Shown: one piece after another, positions 35,546-47,738 of the stretch
How the letters are laid out: each line of letters begins with the position of its first letter
Numbering within the stretch: the stretch's first letter is position 1
Assembly: GCF_026151205.1 (NCBI RefSeq)
Contig: NC_087082.1
Span: 13,735,365-13,799,364, forward strand
Reading direction: 5' to 3'
DNA from: Bolinopsis microptera
Lineage: Eukaryota > Ctenophora > Tentaculata > Lobata > Bolinopsidae
DNA length: 64,000 bases
The notes under the pieces: model-generated
Seen by the model: the letters and a program-made list of their open reading frames with translations, nothing else
The model's database searches: none
What the model was told of the DNA's origin: nothing
Made by a program: the position numbers and the translations under genes

Positions 35546-36112
35546 CAAGAGTAGCTAAGGATCCATTGGATCTATGCGAAATTACACATCTGTGTTGCAA
35601 AAGTCGTTCAAACAATAGATATACATTCAATTCAATCAAGTGAACTAGGGTTAAATGAGGAGGGGGCCCGCGAAACGGTTTCGACTACACTTTGAGCGTA
35701 CTGCAGGATATAATTTCAAGATCTCAGATCTTTTGTTAAATTATTATTATTATTAAATCTAAAATAACTAAAAATTTAACTGATTATTAACAGGCCCCTT
35801 TGAGTGGGCAATAACATTCACTTTATAAATTATATACAATAATAATAATTTAAACTTATAGATTATAGTGGCACAACAACTTAAAATGCACAGGTGTGCC
35901 ACAAAAACAAGTCAGGATACAATAAAACCTGAAGAGCAATCCACATTTGGGTTCCAAACCACAGAAAATTGTAAAGACTTGATACACTAAATTACAAGGT
36001 TAAGGGTATGCACTTAACAGTAGAAACATTGAAAAAATAATAAATTAATTAATATCATAAGCACGTTTAAAAAGAAATGTTTTCAGATACACTTTAAAAG
36101 ATTCCAGTGACA

Positions 36113-36521
36113 AGGGGTCGTTCACATATTACGTAATCAGCTGAGGGGGGGGGGTTTCCGAATGATTACGCTAGTGTAATTTTGACCCAATAGCTATGTG
36201 TAAAACTGATTTCGGAGGGGGGGGGGGTAAAAATGTTCCAAAAAATGATTACGTAATATGTGAACGACCCCCAATAAAAAAAGAAGCCAAGAGCCAAGTC
36301 AAAAATCATATCAGAACACGATTTGAGGTCTCCTAGATTTGTTTATGTAAATTTTGATATTTTACTGTACTATTTTAGGTTGTATATAATTTTACGGACG
36401 AAATGATCCCAGGGGGGACTCCCAACCCACCGCTTCGGCGGGTAGTTGACGCACCTTTCACAAGCAAGAGCCACTTTGGTCTACTTGCTCAGCTACATGG
36501 GTTGGGGGTCCCCCCTTTTTT
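36113..36521. mobile_element. Compound insertion flanked by 11-bp duplications, in the LINE fragment
   Basis: TTCCAGTGACA occurs at 36102-36112 and 36522-36532, and the LINE reading continues across it, so this is a clean insertion. Inside are a 158-bp MITE (36114-36271) and a second palindromic unit (36411-36516) whose ends AGGGGGGACTCCCAACCCA and TGGGTTGGGGGTCCCCCCT are inverted with one mismatch. The long duplication and the A/T-run ends suggest a retroposon-like insertion later hit by the MITE. A tRNA-derived head is not convincing. Confidence 0.6.
36114..36271. mobile_element. 158-bp MITE with 26-bp perfect terminal inverted repeats
   Basis: The left end GGGGTCGTTCACATATTACG(TAATCA) is matched exactly by the inverse at the right end. 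CAA lies on both sides (36111-36113, 36272-36274), fitting a 3-bp target duplication. The interior has poly-G runs and no coding capacity. I have not assigned it to a named superfamily. Confidence 0.85.
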
Positions 36522-37020
36522 TTCCAGTGACATGCAATTCTTAATTTCAAGAGGCAGCTCATTCCATAATTAAGGGCCAACTTTCTGAAACGATTTTTCT
36601 CCTTACTGTGTATAGACTCAGGTTCAGTCAAATAGATAAGATGATTATAATTGGCATATTTAAACATATTACTTAAATAATCTGGTCTCATACCATTAAG
36701 ACATTTATAGACAAGAAGCAATAACTTATATCTTGGCTGAAAACTGGCCACGGGCCTAAACATTACATATCAATCAATTACAATTCATTAACATTACCAA
36801 TATTAAAAACTATCGAAAATATTCAAGAAAGTATTCTCTAGCCAAAGAGCTCAATATTTAAATCTAAATCTTCAATATTGTCTGGTTTATATCGCAACAT
36901 GGGCCCTCTGTCCCCCCTTATCGAAATAACCTCAAAGCACAAGCGCTTTCTAAGATATATAACTGAGTCTGAATAACGCTGACCCGTTAACTTATATTGA
37001 ATTCTTTAACTAATACATAA

Positions 37021-37410
37021 TCACCCTACGCGCGTGGGGTGGACTCCTGGGGTGGACTTTTATTCAGCGCGTATTTTGTAGCCTGTTCAACTTGACGTTT
37101 TGAATCGTTACTATCTCAATGTCACAGATACACAGAATGTGAGGTGATCATCTTAAAGAGAAACGTCTCAGCTTTCACCTGGTGTAAAGTTTATCTTTGT
37201 TCTCAAAATATAGCTCGCTCAGTGTGCAACAGAAGTTGACATTACAATAACCACGTCTGCGACCGGTCGTCAGATACCGGAGTGTTGCACAAAATTGGGT
37301 CCCTAAATTAAAATTCTATGACACAGTTACCATGCAGAAATGTCTGGAGTAACATTTGGTGAAAATTTGAAGGGTCTACTGATAATATTGCAAAAGTTAT
37401 TGAAAACAAA
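37021..37410 (+). repeat. Dispersed repeat, copy 1
   Basis: Begins CACCCTACGCGCGTGGGGTGG and contains a CAGATACACAGAATGTGAGG block and GACCGGTCGTCAGATACCGG. An inverted copy lies at about 42345-42738, so this is a repeat family. The two copies bracket the 3' half of the ankyrin-type gene. No protein motif is seen. Confidence 0.85.
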
Positions 37411-37924
37411 CTAGCTTAATCAGAAGTTTTTGGGAAAATTTCAAATTTTGTACGTAGTGGGGTCTACTGGGGTGGACTCTCGTGACGCGCATCTGATGGC
37501 GTGGCTTTTTCAACAGCAGTCAGTACGGCCAATATCAGAGCACAAATTATTGTGAGTAAGACCTTAATGGTCAGCTATGAACCCCTCACTAGAATAGTAA
37601 CCGTATCTAAAAACAAGGAAATGTTATTCCGTCAAAGCTCAAATTTTTTACTCTTCTCAGTGCAGTTACTATGAATGTACTAGCTAAGTATCGTTGATCG
37701 TAGCTGCATTACACAGTAGAAGGTAACCAAGGAAGACTGCTGATTAACGAAGCAATTTCAACGTGAACAGTTCCAAAATACATAATCATGGCGACGATAG
37801 TTCAACTTGAACCTTTATAGTTTTTACAGTCTAAGATCACAATAAAATCACGTGAACTGCGAATCACAAAATCAAATCACTCAAATCTGATACAGTCCCG
37901 TTACAGTACGCTTTCGTGACAACC

Positions 37925-39019
37925 TCAACGCTTAAAAAAATAAATATTCTGCAGTCTTGTGACCACCGATGGCCCTAACTCTCCCTTGTCCGCGAGGAGC
38001 ATCGTTGCGACCATGGGTTTCAGTTCTTTGTTCTTCCCACTCGGCTTCGATAGATCGAATTGGCTGGAAGTCAATCTATCAGAAAGACCTTTGTCGATCT
38101 CAGGGGCGTGGTAAATTGTGGATGTCGGAGTATAAAGCTTCCTGAAAAGATTGAGACATTCACTCGGTCTGTTGTAAATATCGAATATTCCTTGTAGGCC
38201 GAGATTTAATTTATGTTGGGTTTGATAACTAGAGAAGGCGATTTGATATTCATTGATAGTATAAGAGTATAAGCATATAAGCATAAGTGATAAGTTTATA
38301 AACCCCCTTTATGGTACCTCGATATCAGTATTGAGTAATCATCACTCAAAATCTACTTATTAAATTTATTAACTAAACAAGTTAATGTATTACCGTCCTA
38401 GAGAGGTTTTCCTGAGAATTTGAAGTCTCTGTAGGTTGCTGACATGTCTACTAAGCTCTTCGATTGAGGAGTTTTGGACCCCTCGGCGGTCCAAATGATT
38501 TATAATGCTGTGGGCATTTTCAACATCTATCGAGCTAAACGCCCTCGCAGCATAACCTGTAGAGAATGAACATGTCATCAATGCAAAGTTCAATGATAAA
38601 AATCAGAGTGGCCGATTTCAACGGGCAGAATTCGAATATCATGGCCTTGGGGAATGGACTATTTTTTGTCGATTTTACTAACCAAACTGGCAAACGATTG
38701 TTGATTTTCGTCACTAGTCTAAAATGAAAGCAAACGTTCGGCCGAACATTTACATGATTAAAAACTTACCGGTTTCTTTCGTTATTATGTACAGACATAG
38801 CCGGGCTTGGGTTCCGCATACGATATCTTCTATCAGATTAAAGTTGAACCCACACTTTGTACTGCTCGTGGGAGGAGAAAAGCAAACTGATACCTTTTCC
38901 ATGAGCATCTCGTGTAGTACCATCATCATTTCGATTCTGATATCAGCTGCAAAATTCGTCTATTACTAAATGCTAGCTTTTCGAACTTCGTATCTTGGAA
39001 ATAACAACTTCTATGAAAG

Positions 39020-39054
<35 letters not shown>

Positions 39055-39134
39055 GCACAGAGACACACTCACACACACACACAGACGCACAGAGACACAC
39101 ACTCACTCACACACACAGACAGACAGACAGACAC

Positions 39135-39171
<37 letters not shown>

Positions 39172-41735
39172 TACACACACCCACAAACACATACAGACAT
39201 AGACACACAGACACAGCATAAACACAGACACACACAGACACAGACGGACACACAGACAGACACAGATACACACAGACATACACACACACCCACAAACACA
39301 CCCACAAACACAAACAGACACATACACACACAGACACATACACACACAGACACATACACACACAGACACACACACAGACACACACACATAAACACACATA
39401 GTTCACTTCAGTACACTACATTACAATTACAGACACACGCAGTACAATCAGAGACACACACTCGATACAAAGACAGACACAGGCACAAACACACAGAGTA
39501 CACTTCAGTACAATCACAGACGCAGGCACAAAGACATATACAAGAAGAGCAGATTGAAGTACCTTCATTTGCAGATGTTGACGCATTGATCTGTGGGATA
39601 TGTTCTTCAGTCTGTAACTGATCATCTGCTAGAACTGTCTCATCTGGATCAACCGGAGGAGTATCTTCCGGCAGGAGTCTGAGTGGGTCTATCGGGACAG
39701 CCATGGATCGCTCTCCGTACCTTGCTGAAATAAAGACAAAGGTCAACGACGGATGTCGCATGTCAGTCCTGTAACTAAATGTAATGCAAAATAGTGAATA
39801 AATAATTTTTACATCTGAACGATTGTTCATTGATTCTTTGAATCTGTTCATTGATTCATATATATATATATAACTCTAAAACTCTGGTCACAAGAGCAAC
39901 TGCCTAAACGTGCAGAAGTGAAAACAAATAAATAAAATATACTAGCAGTCCTTAATACTCGTAATAAATAGATTCATTCAATGTCATAAAACTCATAACC
40001 ATACACGTGACCAGTAAAATAATTTAATTGGTCTATAGACTACTGTATAAAATTCTCAATATATAAACTTTATTAACAATAATAAATTAGTTAAAATAAC
40101 ACCAACCTTTGGTGTATAAATGAGTAAACAACCTCTATTTGTCGTAAAATATCTTTCATAATATTATAGTATATGCTATAATATCAAAACTGTTTATTAG
40201 AGTTCAGGTAACAGAATTTAACTGTAATGGCACCTCTGTAGTATTATCCGTTGTTGAGATGTAACCATTTTTTCGTCCGGTCTTGATTAACCCGGCTCAC
40301 GATACATATGCTTCGTCCGGTCTAACATTGAATCCGGCTCACTAATCATAGGGATGGTGTAGTAGTTGGAATATAACACACTGTTTACAGTTTTATCTCT
40401 GTTCGAAGGAATTCTTCTGCATCCCTTGTTATTTCAACCGCTAAATCAAAGAACTCGCGAAGTCTGCTCCATGATATTAACATTGAATTTCCACCATAGC
40501 CCTGGTTAAAGATGTTGTGGAATGGGTGTCTTTTGAGAAGCTCACTCATGCTGTTCCTTTTATTTAGTTTTATATCATGACAGAAGATAAGCAGGTGAAG
40601 TGAGTTTTGCTCCCCTCGTCCACATTCACACAGTGGAGAATCAAATTTGCTGCTGTTGAACCGGTGAAGAAATTCATTCATGATGTTGTTGGGGTAGAAC
40701 AGACTTAGGAATAGGGTTTCAAGTTGCCTTGTTGTTTTGGGCGGAAACTTAAGCTTTGTGGTGCTCACTGTAGGTGCCTCTGTATAACCTTCCAACTGAT
40801 ACTGGCTGTTTATGGAAGATTGCCAAAGCTGTTCACTGTAATGTTTCATAACCAATTTACTGTAGCTGCATCCTTTTGTTGATAAACTGGAGAATTTCTC
40901 AAGGTCATGGTTGTTTATGATGTTTTGATCCTCCCTGGTGAAGTGTTCAGGGTGTATCGAAGAATCAATGAACAAAAGTTCAGGATTTTACCTTCTGTTA
41001 AGCTGTTAGCACTGACTCTAGCCCCCTCTCCCTACAAAACGACCATATCTCGGGCTGAAGCTTTCAACCGTCTTGCCTCAGCAGCCATCTAGCACAGTCG
41101 ACCTGTCCTGTTAATTATGTGATCATCAAGTTACCAAATTTAATCCTTCAATATTCAAATAATTGATTATCAGACAAAACAGAGTTTAGAGCTCGACGTA
41201 TGCTTCAGGGTTTCACACTGTGCTGTAATCAAACGCATGACTAAAACCTCTTGCTACTATTACCAATGTTAGATAAACCCATATTGTTAAGGCGGTCAAA
41301 TGATTTACCTGAGTTGATCGCGTCCATGAAAGGGTTCAACTGCGCTCTGTCCAGCTTGTTAATGTCCGCTCCAGCAGCCAGCAGTGCCTCCGCCTCCGTC
41401 ACTCTCCCTGCTTTGCATGGCCAGTGAAGCGTAGAGCTCCCCTCTAAGCTCTGTGACGATCCGACGAAGGATCCAGATTCCCTTCTTTTCTCTTGAGATT
41501 GCTTCAATTCTTCCTGGAGTATGCGGATTACCATTTTTATACTTCCATACAGGGCGCGTGAACAATCAGCAATGAATTATCAATTAATCAATCTAGTTTT
41601 TGAGTAAAAAGTCCACAGATTGTGATACATTGGATTTGATATTGGAAAAGACATGGCTTACCAAGTACCTTTTCATGTGCTTTTTGGAGGACAGGGATGA
41701 CTTATTCCTGCGTGCCATTTCACCATAACTATCTG
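37925..41735 (-). CDS. Ankyrin-repeat-containing protein exons (C-terminal part of an 11-exon chain, or a separate gene)
   Basis: Exons in order: 41735-41662, 41513-41309, 39724-39563, 38946-38770, 38556-38394, 38228-37925 (stop TGA). All are in phase with GT-AG ends. A basic Ser/Lys segment ([19 protein letters not shown]) leads into a short helix. One ankyrin-like repeat follows ([40 protein letters not shown]), then an acidic proline-rich linker ([19 protein letters not shown]), then about 210 residues without recognised motifs ([36 protein letters not shown]). The first exon also joins in phase to the FAM53-like exons upstream (G|CA at the 47739/41735 junction), giving 541 residues. Alternatively the ATG at about 41720 begins a separate gene of roughly 360 residues. 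I do not recognise the C-terminal region. Confidence 0.7.
39021..39400. repeat. Compound (CA)n/(CAGA)n microsatellite
   Basis: About 380 bases of CA dinucleotide and CAGA tetranucleotide repeats, in the intron between 39563 and 38946. Long cysteine/valine or threonine/histidine frames here are repeat artefacts. Confidence 0.97.
40385..40975 (-). mobile_element. Non-LTR retrotransposon C-terminal fragment
   Basis: An open frame of 196 codons in the intron between exons 41513-41309 and 39724-39563. It carries [17 protein letters not shown], the Cys/His cluster (C-x-C, then H-x4-C) common after the RT or RNase H part of many LINEs, preceded by [19 protein letters not shown]. No RT catalytic segment is present. 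A direct duplication of CGTCCGGTCT...CCGGCTCAC follows at about 40275-40341. Confidence 0.6.
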
Positions 41736-42254
41736 CTGTAACAGCAAAAATTAGAATTATGTCGGACATAATTCTAAAAAATTGGAACATTGTAGTTAAT
41801 CAGTGTGGTGCTAACAACAGAGAGCGATTTGAACGGTAGGCAATTTCATAAATTTCATTAACTCGATATAAGGATGATTGGAACAGGCTAAAATCTACAA
41901 TGTGGCATTAATAACTGGCTATATCGCTGCATTAAACGATTAAAGTATTGCTAACTATGGATATTCTAAGTGATCTAGGCAGAGGGGAACCGGCACAGCC
42001 AGATTGCGTTGTCTTCACTTTCAGTGACTAAGTTTCACGATAGAAAGGGGAGTAGGGGATTATGACGGAGTGAAATTTATTTAGCAGGGCAAACAAAAAA
42101 CAACTGACAGCACTGAGCAAGTGAACTGGAAAATTGAGGAACGAAAATAACAGTGGTTGTCAGCCCTTTCCGTAGCAATCAGGATTTCCCAGGAGATTGA
42201 TCAGGCAATCAGGATTTCCCACGAGAATGCTCGAGTCAACGCGCGCACTTGTGT

Positions 42255-42293
42255 CACGTGACGGCCACGTGACGCTCTAATCGTTGTCACGTG
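42255..42293. promoter_or_regulatory. Three CACGTG E-boxes in 39 bases
   Basis: CACGTG at 42255, 42266 and 42288, the first as TCACGTGA. These are typical bHLH-Zip (USF/MITF/MYC type) sites. If the ankyrin exons form their own gene, this cluster lies about 540 bases upstream of its putative first coding exon and could be its promoter. Confidence 0.45.
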
Positions 42294-42344
42294 GTACAGA
42301 AGGGAGGTTCCTAGAGCGTTGATCTCGACAAGAGGGATGTTCTC

Positions 42345-42738
42345 ACGGTTTATCTTCAATAACTATCGCTATTTTTATAGTAGAGAGTTGAAACTTTCAC
42401 CAAATGTTTCCCTAGACATTTCTGCATGGTAACTGTGTCATAGAATTTTAATTTGGGGACCCAATTTTGTGCAACACTCCGGTATCTGACGACCGGTCGC
42501 GGACTTGGTTATTGTATTGTCAACTTCTATTGCACACTGAGCGAGCTATATTTTGAGTACAAAGATAAACTTTACACCAGGTGAAAGCTGAGACGTTTCT
42601 CTTTAAGATGATCACCTCACATTCTGTGTATCTGTGACATTGAGATAGTAACGATTCAAAACGTCAAGTTGAACAGGCTACAAAATACGCGCTGAATAAA
42701 AGTCCACCCCAGGAGTCCACCCCACGCGCGTAGGGTGA
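42345..42738 (-). repeat. Dispersed repeat, copy 2 (inverted)
   Basis: The reverse complement of 37021-37410, with scattered substitutions. It shares the CACCCTACGCGCG terminus, the GGTGATCATCTTAAAGAG block and the GACCGGTCG block. Similarity fades near 42345. Confidence 0.85.
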
Positions 42739-42811
42739 TAATAGGCAGCCAATGAAGGTCTCTATAAACAAAGTCAAGTCTATGTTTCCGATTCTGCTAA
42801 TTGTCGGGAAA

Positions 42812-42933
42812 AGTAATATTATGTTTTGTGCTAATGTTCGGTTTTTAGAATTATTCAAAGCGGAGATCAACACGAAAGTGGAACTCAACATGTAAAAAGT
42901 CAGTAAAAATGAATTTATCCCGGGTGAGATGTG
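42812..42933. repeat. 120-bp repeat, copy 1
   Basis: TTGTGCTAATGTTCGGTTTT through GGTGAGATGTG recurs in the same orientation at 51142-51269 with a few differences. On the minus strand a short frame (MLSSTFVLISALNN) is kept in both copies. Nature unknown. Confidence 0.85.
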
Positions 42934-43349
42934 TTAAAGTCCCTCCTCAATAACGGAGTTGCAAAAGGCTAGGAGATTGCACAGGATTCTTTAGTGTACC
43001 CTACGTGATTGATGACACAAGCGGTTGATAAGTAAGTAAGTAAGTAAAGATTATGACATAACATCATCACAAGTGTCTACAAAATATCATTGCACTAAAT
43101 AGAAAAATAATTTAAATAAATATATTTTTCCATCAACATTAATAATTTATTAAATTCAATTTTATTAATTAATAAAATCTAATGCATTATCTATAAATAA
43201 TAAACTCCACAATAGCGTGAGTGGCTTTAGAACTTGTTATTCCATATTCTCTTTTAAAGTATTCCAATTAATTTATAAAGGTGCATATATTGATTTTAAA
43301 TACAAAACAAAAGGTTTGATCTCGATTTATTAAGTTTGAAAGAAGTTAC

Positions 43350-44891
43350 TCATGGGCCGCGTTCAGTTTGTCATTCCGCCGAATCTTAATGTTTATGAAC
43401 ATGATAGCCTACGGTCCCCAGGTAAAAAGAAGTTACTGGAATGCGCGCAATTTTGAATTTGAGGAATGTGCTTTCGGTAGAGGTACAAATGACAAAATAT
43501 AAACTTGATATACTACGCCGAGCCATAATGAATAATTACAAAACGCAGCTCCGCGGCGCGCGTCAGTTGGTCATGGTCTACAGTCTAGGTTATTATGTGT
43601 TATGTATTAATTTTATATCACGTCGCGATCCTCATTTCAAGAAACGAAAGCCACGATATGGTTACACACCTGTGTGCGGTAGGGACCACAGCGTGGGGCA
43701 AATTAATACATACATGAATTAACATACAGTACTCAATACCTGGTACCGAAAATTGATGGATGATACTCGAATAAATTTTTCGAAGTAGTGCGAGCATTGT
43801 CATACGTCGTTTGACCGGCCGCGCACGAGTGCGCGGCTCCCCCTATATCGTAGAAACTCTACAGGGGTTCTGGGGTTATATATATAGTAAAACAACGATG
43901 GGGGTCACGACGTGATACAAGTGCGAGCAGCGAGGGTGCGCTGTTTAAAAAAATAGTTGTGCAACGAATTGGCGCGCGCCGGGTCAGTCCATAAACAATT
44001 ATATTTATACCGAAACTAAACATTAGTCAACATACAGTGAGCTTGTTTTATTTAGGGCACATATCTTCACCGAAAGCACACCCCCAAATTGTGCGCATTG
44101 CTGTAACTTCTTTCAAACTTCTTGATTCAGAATTAATATGTCAATATGCATTTATACAAATTACTTGGAATACTGTTGAAAGAGATTAACAAGCTCAAAA
44201 ACGTTGGCGGATGTTACTCGTCTAAATTTCTTCGAAGTAGCGCGCGCCGCTTTCTTCTCGAAACGGCTTGTAGCGCGATGCACTACTGGGTCGCGCGCGC
44301 GCATCCAATAATGCTTCTCGCAACCACTTCTTCGGTAGATCCAAGATCGGCGAGATGCACCACTGTGCCTCACCGAGCTGCGAAGGATTGACATCGTGAA
44401 TCAATAAACGGCAAGTGCTACGAAGTAGCGCGCGCCGGGCCAGATCATTAACAATGGTCAATCAAAAACGCTACTGACGTATTTATCGGTGAAAAGCACA
44501 ATAGCGTGAATATCTTTTGTCGAGGTGCCTCGAAAGTGATTTTAAACAATTTAAGTCGTTTATTACTGGGCCTTACCTGGGGACCTCAGGCTATTATGTT
44601 CACCTTCACATAGCCATGTGTCTACGCGTACTGCGTGACGCGCTTGTTTCACGCGCTATACTGCGAGCGAGAGGGCTCTGGTTAGAGCAAATGTTCATAA
44701 ACATAGAGATTCGGCGGAATGACAGGCTGAGCGCGGCCCAGTAAACTGGGCCGCGCTCCGCTGAATCTCTATGAACATGATAGCCTGAGGTCCCCAGGTA
44801 AGGTCGTTTAACGCCAACTTAGTGCAGGATCAAGCAAGTTATAGATATATTTCATACGTATCAAATCAGGTGTGCTTTCGGTGGAGATATA
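43350..44891. repeat. GC-rich island of inverted and direct repeat pieces
   Basis: Base composition changes sharply to CpG-rich with repeated CGAAGTAGCGCGCGCCG (about 44236, 44419, variant 43780). GGTGTGCTTTCGGTGGAGAT-type sequence occurs at about 44868, with its inverse at about 44067 and a partial copy at 43466. The segment 43352-43425 is the inverse of part of 44690-44760 joined to the terminal GGTCCCCAGGTAA. It looks like a cluster of related non-autonomous elements, not a gene. Confidence 0.65.
44563..44802. mobile_element. 240-bp inverted-repeat element with 8-bp flanking duplication
   Basis: CTTACCTGGGGACCTCAGGC at about 44572 and its inverse ending at 44802 form about 30-bp inverted repeats with one mismatch. 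GTCGTTTA lies at 44555-44562 and 44803-44810, fitting an 8-bp target duplication as in hAT elements, although ten extra bases lie between the left duplication and the repeat. Inside is a large imperfect hairpin centred on the perfect GAGCGCGGCCCAGT/ACTGGGCCGCGCTC arms near 44743. Confidence 0.7.
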
Positions 44892-45735
44892 ACCTGTGCC
44901 TTCATATTTAATCTTTTAATATAATTTGCATAGCAAACAATATTTACTGGTCGAGTGTCATTCATAAATAATTCAGTTATGAGTCATACCTGCACTATTT
45001 ACACAGGATGTATAATTTCTCAGGATTTTAGCTTTAACGAAAATTAGCTTAATGTTGCCCGTATAGTCCTACCGCTATATAGTATAGCTTTATAACATGC
45101 TCGATTTTCCAGCTTAAAATTGTAACCTTTTGCTTAACAAGAGGGAATTTAAGTCTTAGCTGAACAAAGAAAACGAATGGTTAACCAAACGGAGGAATGA
45201 AAATATTTGTATAACACTAGTGACAGCAATTTCTCCTAAATTTCCAATTTTAACAAAAACGATTATCCGGTAAAGTATTTCCACTTAAAACCATGTGCAA
45301 TCGCCTTTCATTGAATTTACATAATAATGTTCGGTTCAAATTAAATGGAAAATAAGTTGAGACCATCTGTTTGTCATAAAATTCAATTTGATAATGGGAA
45401 AAGCAGCATGGTTTGGATAACAAGATTTCTTTCCAAGAGTAATAGATGAAAAATCAAGATAAAATATTTCAAGTTATTACACATTTTACAACCTCTATCG
45501 ATCTATCCTATATTATGCAGTAGTCCAACAAAATTTCCGTAATACATAAAACTTAAATTAAAAATCCAGCGCAAGATTTAAGCGATTTAAAATAAGCAAA
45601 CAAAACACTTGATACCATTGTCAAATTTGGGTTTCTACTCCTACTAACAGTGCGGGGCTAGTTGGACACGCAAAACGGAAACAGGTTGCATCAAGTGACA
45701 TTACATCACATCATGTGGCGTCACTTCACATGTCG

Positions 45736-45752
45736 TGACGTCACATCACGTG
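45736..45752. promoter_or_regulatory. CRE (TGACGTCA) plus CACGTG
   Basis: A perfect palindromic CRE at 45736-45743 lies three bases from CACGTG at 45747-45752, within a stretch of repeated TCACAT/GTGACG motifs. This could bind CREB/ATF and bHLH-Zip factors, but may be chance in a local repeat. Confidence 0.35.
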
Positions 45753-47226
45753 CTGTGGCGCGTCACATCGAGCTGGCCACATATGTACAGCGTATTTCCG
45801 TTTCTTCTCATGTTTTTGCTGATTGACGGTCAAGCATTCCAGAACCAATATTATCTTCAATGTAAATCAACATCATACAAAACTGCTATGTGATACCTAA
45901 ATATCCTAAAAACTATCTAAATTTAGGCTTTACACGGAACCTTGACCACCAATACACTGCTCACTGGCAACTAATTTTCAAATCCGGTGAACGGAAATAA
46001 ATACAACATACTGAAACAAATAAATGCGGCCATGCCCCATAACGGCCATCCCTATCATATTATACACTTTCTCCTCCTTAAAAACTAATTCAAGGTTACC
46101 ACTAATCATCATCTTGCGAATTTCCCGTTTATTGCGATCCAACTGCCAAATTCTGATTTAAATTGAAACATATTATACTTAAATAATATTACCAATGCAA
46201 TATGTCCATCGCCTTTCGTCAAAATTATAATATTATTACAACAACAACAACAACCGTTCTCAGAATTTTTTTCAATTTTTGTAGCACCGCAATCCCACGC
46301 CACTGGCCCTTAAATGAGAAGTGAACAAAATTTACTATTCTGTACAAAAAAACGAACCCTAAAACATTTTATTGGGCACATTGGGCGAGAAACGGCGGTG
46401 CAATTTTATTTAACTCCGGCATTTAAATTCCACGGCAACCGCCTGGATTATGATTTTACAACACAATTCAGAAAGTTAAATCCTATGAAAAGTCTGGAGC
46501 GTTGATAAAGAGAACATAGATTTCAAAGTTTTTGCCGACGAAATGTGCATAAAACTGCACACGCAGTCGGCTAGAAGAATTATCGATACCGAATTTTCCT
46601 AAGATCTATCACGAACAATCTCTCTCTCTCCGAAAAAAAAACGTAATATGCACAAAAAACTTAAGAAATTAAATCCTAGTCAATTTAACAATTACAGAAC
46701 AAAAATCAAAAGCTCAGCGATTTATAAGACTCTTCTACACAGAAAAATTTAGTCGTTGTTTATATTATTATTTGGGATTTTAGCAGCGGTAGCGCACATA
46801 TATATTACTCATAATAAATCTACCCTTAATATATATAGTCCACACAGTGTCACGTCATGAGTCCAGCTGAAAAATGGACAGTTTAAAAACTTTTCTGCCA
46901 TCTTTATTACTTTCCTAAACATGATGTTAAAATACACACTAAGAACAGGCTAAATATCACCTAAATAACATGTTAAAACTACTAAGTCATAATTTGTAAA
47001 GCAGGAACCATCATGAAATGTGGCGAGAGTGGCACAACACTACGCTACTACGCTGGAAATTTGCCAGCACAACAAAATCCTAGTAAATTTAAACTAAATA
47101 TTCTCGCCCGGAGGAACAAATACATCCGGGTTTGCACCAGAAGTTCAAATTCGTCACATTGCTCTGAGGGAGAGCAGAGTTGGGAGGACAGGAGACCGAG
47201 TTCGACCCTCGTGTTGATCACGTGAT

Positions 47227-47248
47227 AGGTTCCTACTAGTATAGGAAC
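47227..47248. other. Small hairpin after a B-box-like sequence
   Basis: GGTTCCTA-CTAGTA-TAGGAACC follows GAGTTCGACCCTC (about 47201), which resembles a pol III B box. It could be part of a SINE-like element, but no A box is convincing. Confidence 0.3.
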
Positions 47249-47738
47249 CAGTAACTCGGTACCCAGTTTATATCCCGTCCTACACGTCCCAGAGCAGGGA
47301 CTTTTTCTTAAGAAATAGAGAGATGGAGGAGGGAGAGAGAGATGAAGGGAGCACAGTGATTATCATTAGTCCCTTTCAATCGAATCTGTGGAGGGAAAAT
47401 ATAGTTAGAATATCTCAAAACTATGCTGAGCGCAACCCTCATCTAAAAATAAATACCGTCCGAAATCGACAGTATAAATATTCGAGCAGTATCAGGTTAC
47501 ACGGATACACGCTTCTTACAGGAGAAAAATTAATCAGCGGGTGTCTGGCCCAGGGCCAAACCGCAACTTGAGATTTTGTGCATCATTACAGTAACAGGTA
47601 ATACGATCATAGCTCTCGTCCGTTGTTATTCACAAAAACAACTAATGATCGGAAATATTTTACTATTTCTCAGTAGGGGAATAAAGTTCCGTAATAAGTA
47701 TTTCGAATTATTTAAAATATTTAAATAAAATAACTTAC

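Larger units (their letters stand above)
35735..36775 (-). mobile_element. Second LINE ORF2 3' fragment with nested insertions
   Basis: On the minus strand, 36763-36533 encodes an RT C-terminal segment (YKLLLLVYKCLNGMRPDYLSN ... NELPLEIKNCMSLE in mixed frames), which continues after an insertion with SFKVYLKTFLFKRAYDIN (about 36108-36050). The 3' untranslated part ends in an AAT triplet run near 35740. A 409-base insertion (36113-36521) with an 11-base duplication TTCCAGTGACA on both sides splits it. It lies upstream of the PHTF start codon, between PHTF and the next gene. Confidence 0.75.
41736..47738 (-). other. 5.9-kb gap between FAM53-like and ankyrin exons, repeat-filled
   Basis: Either a large intron or an intergenic region. 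It contains a triple CACGTG cluster (42255-42293), the inverted dispersed repeat (42345-42738), a 120-bp repeat shared with 51142 (42812-42933), a GC-rich CpG/GCGCGC-rich island with inverted-repeat elements (about 43350-44890), and a TGACGTCA/CACGTG site (45736-45752). Short open frames at 47013-47571 (+) have no recognisable domain. Confidence 0.6.

Noticed and set aside
39021-39621. Threonine/histidine- and cysteine/valine-rich open frames
   Set aside because: CA/CAGA microsatellite translation. Only the 39724-39563 segment on the minus strand looks like a real exon.
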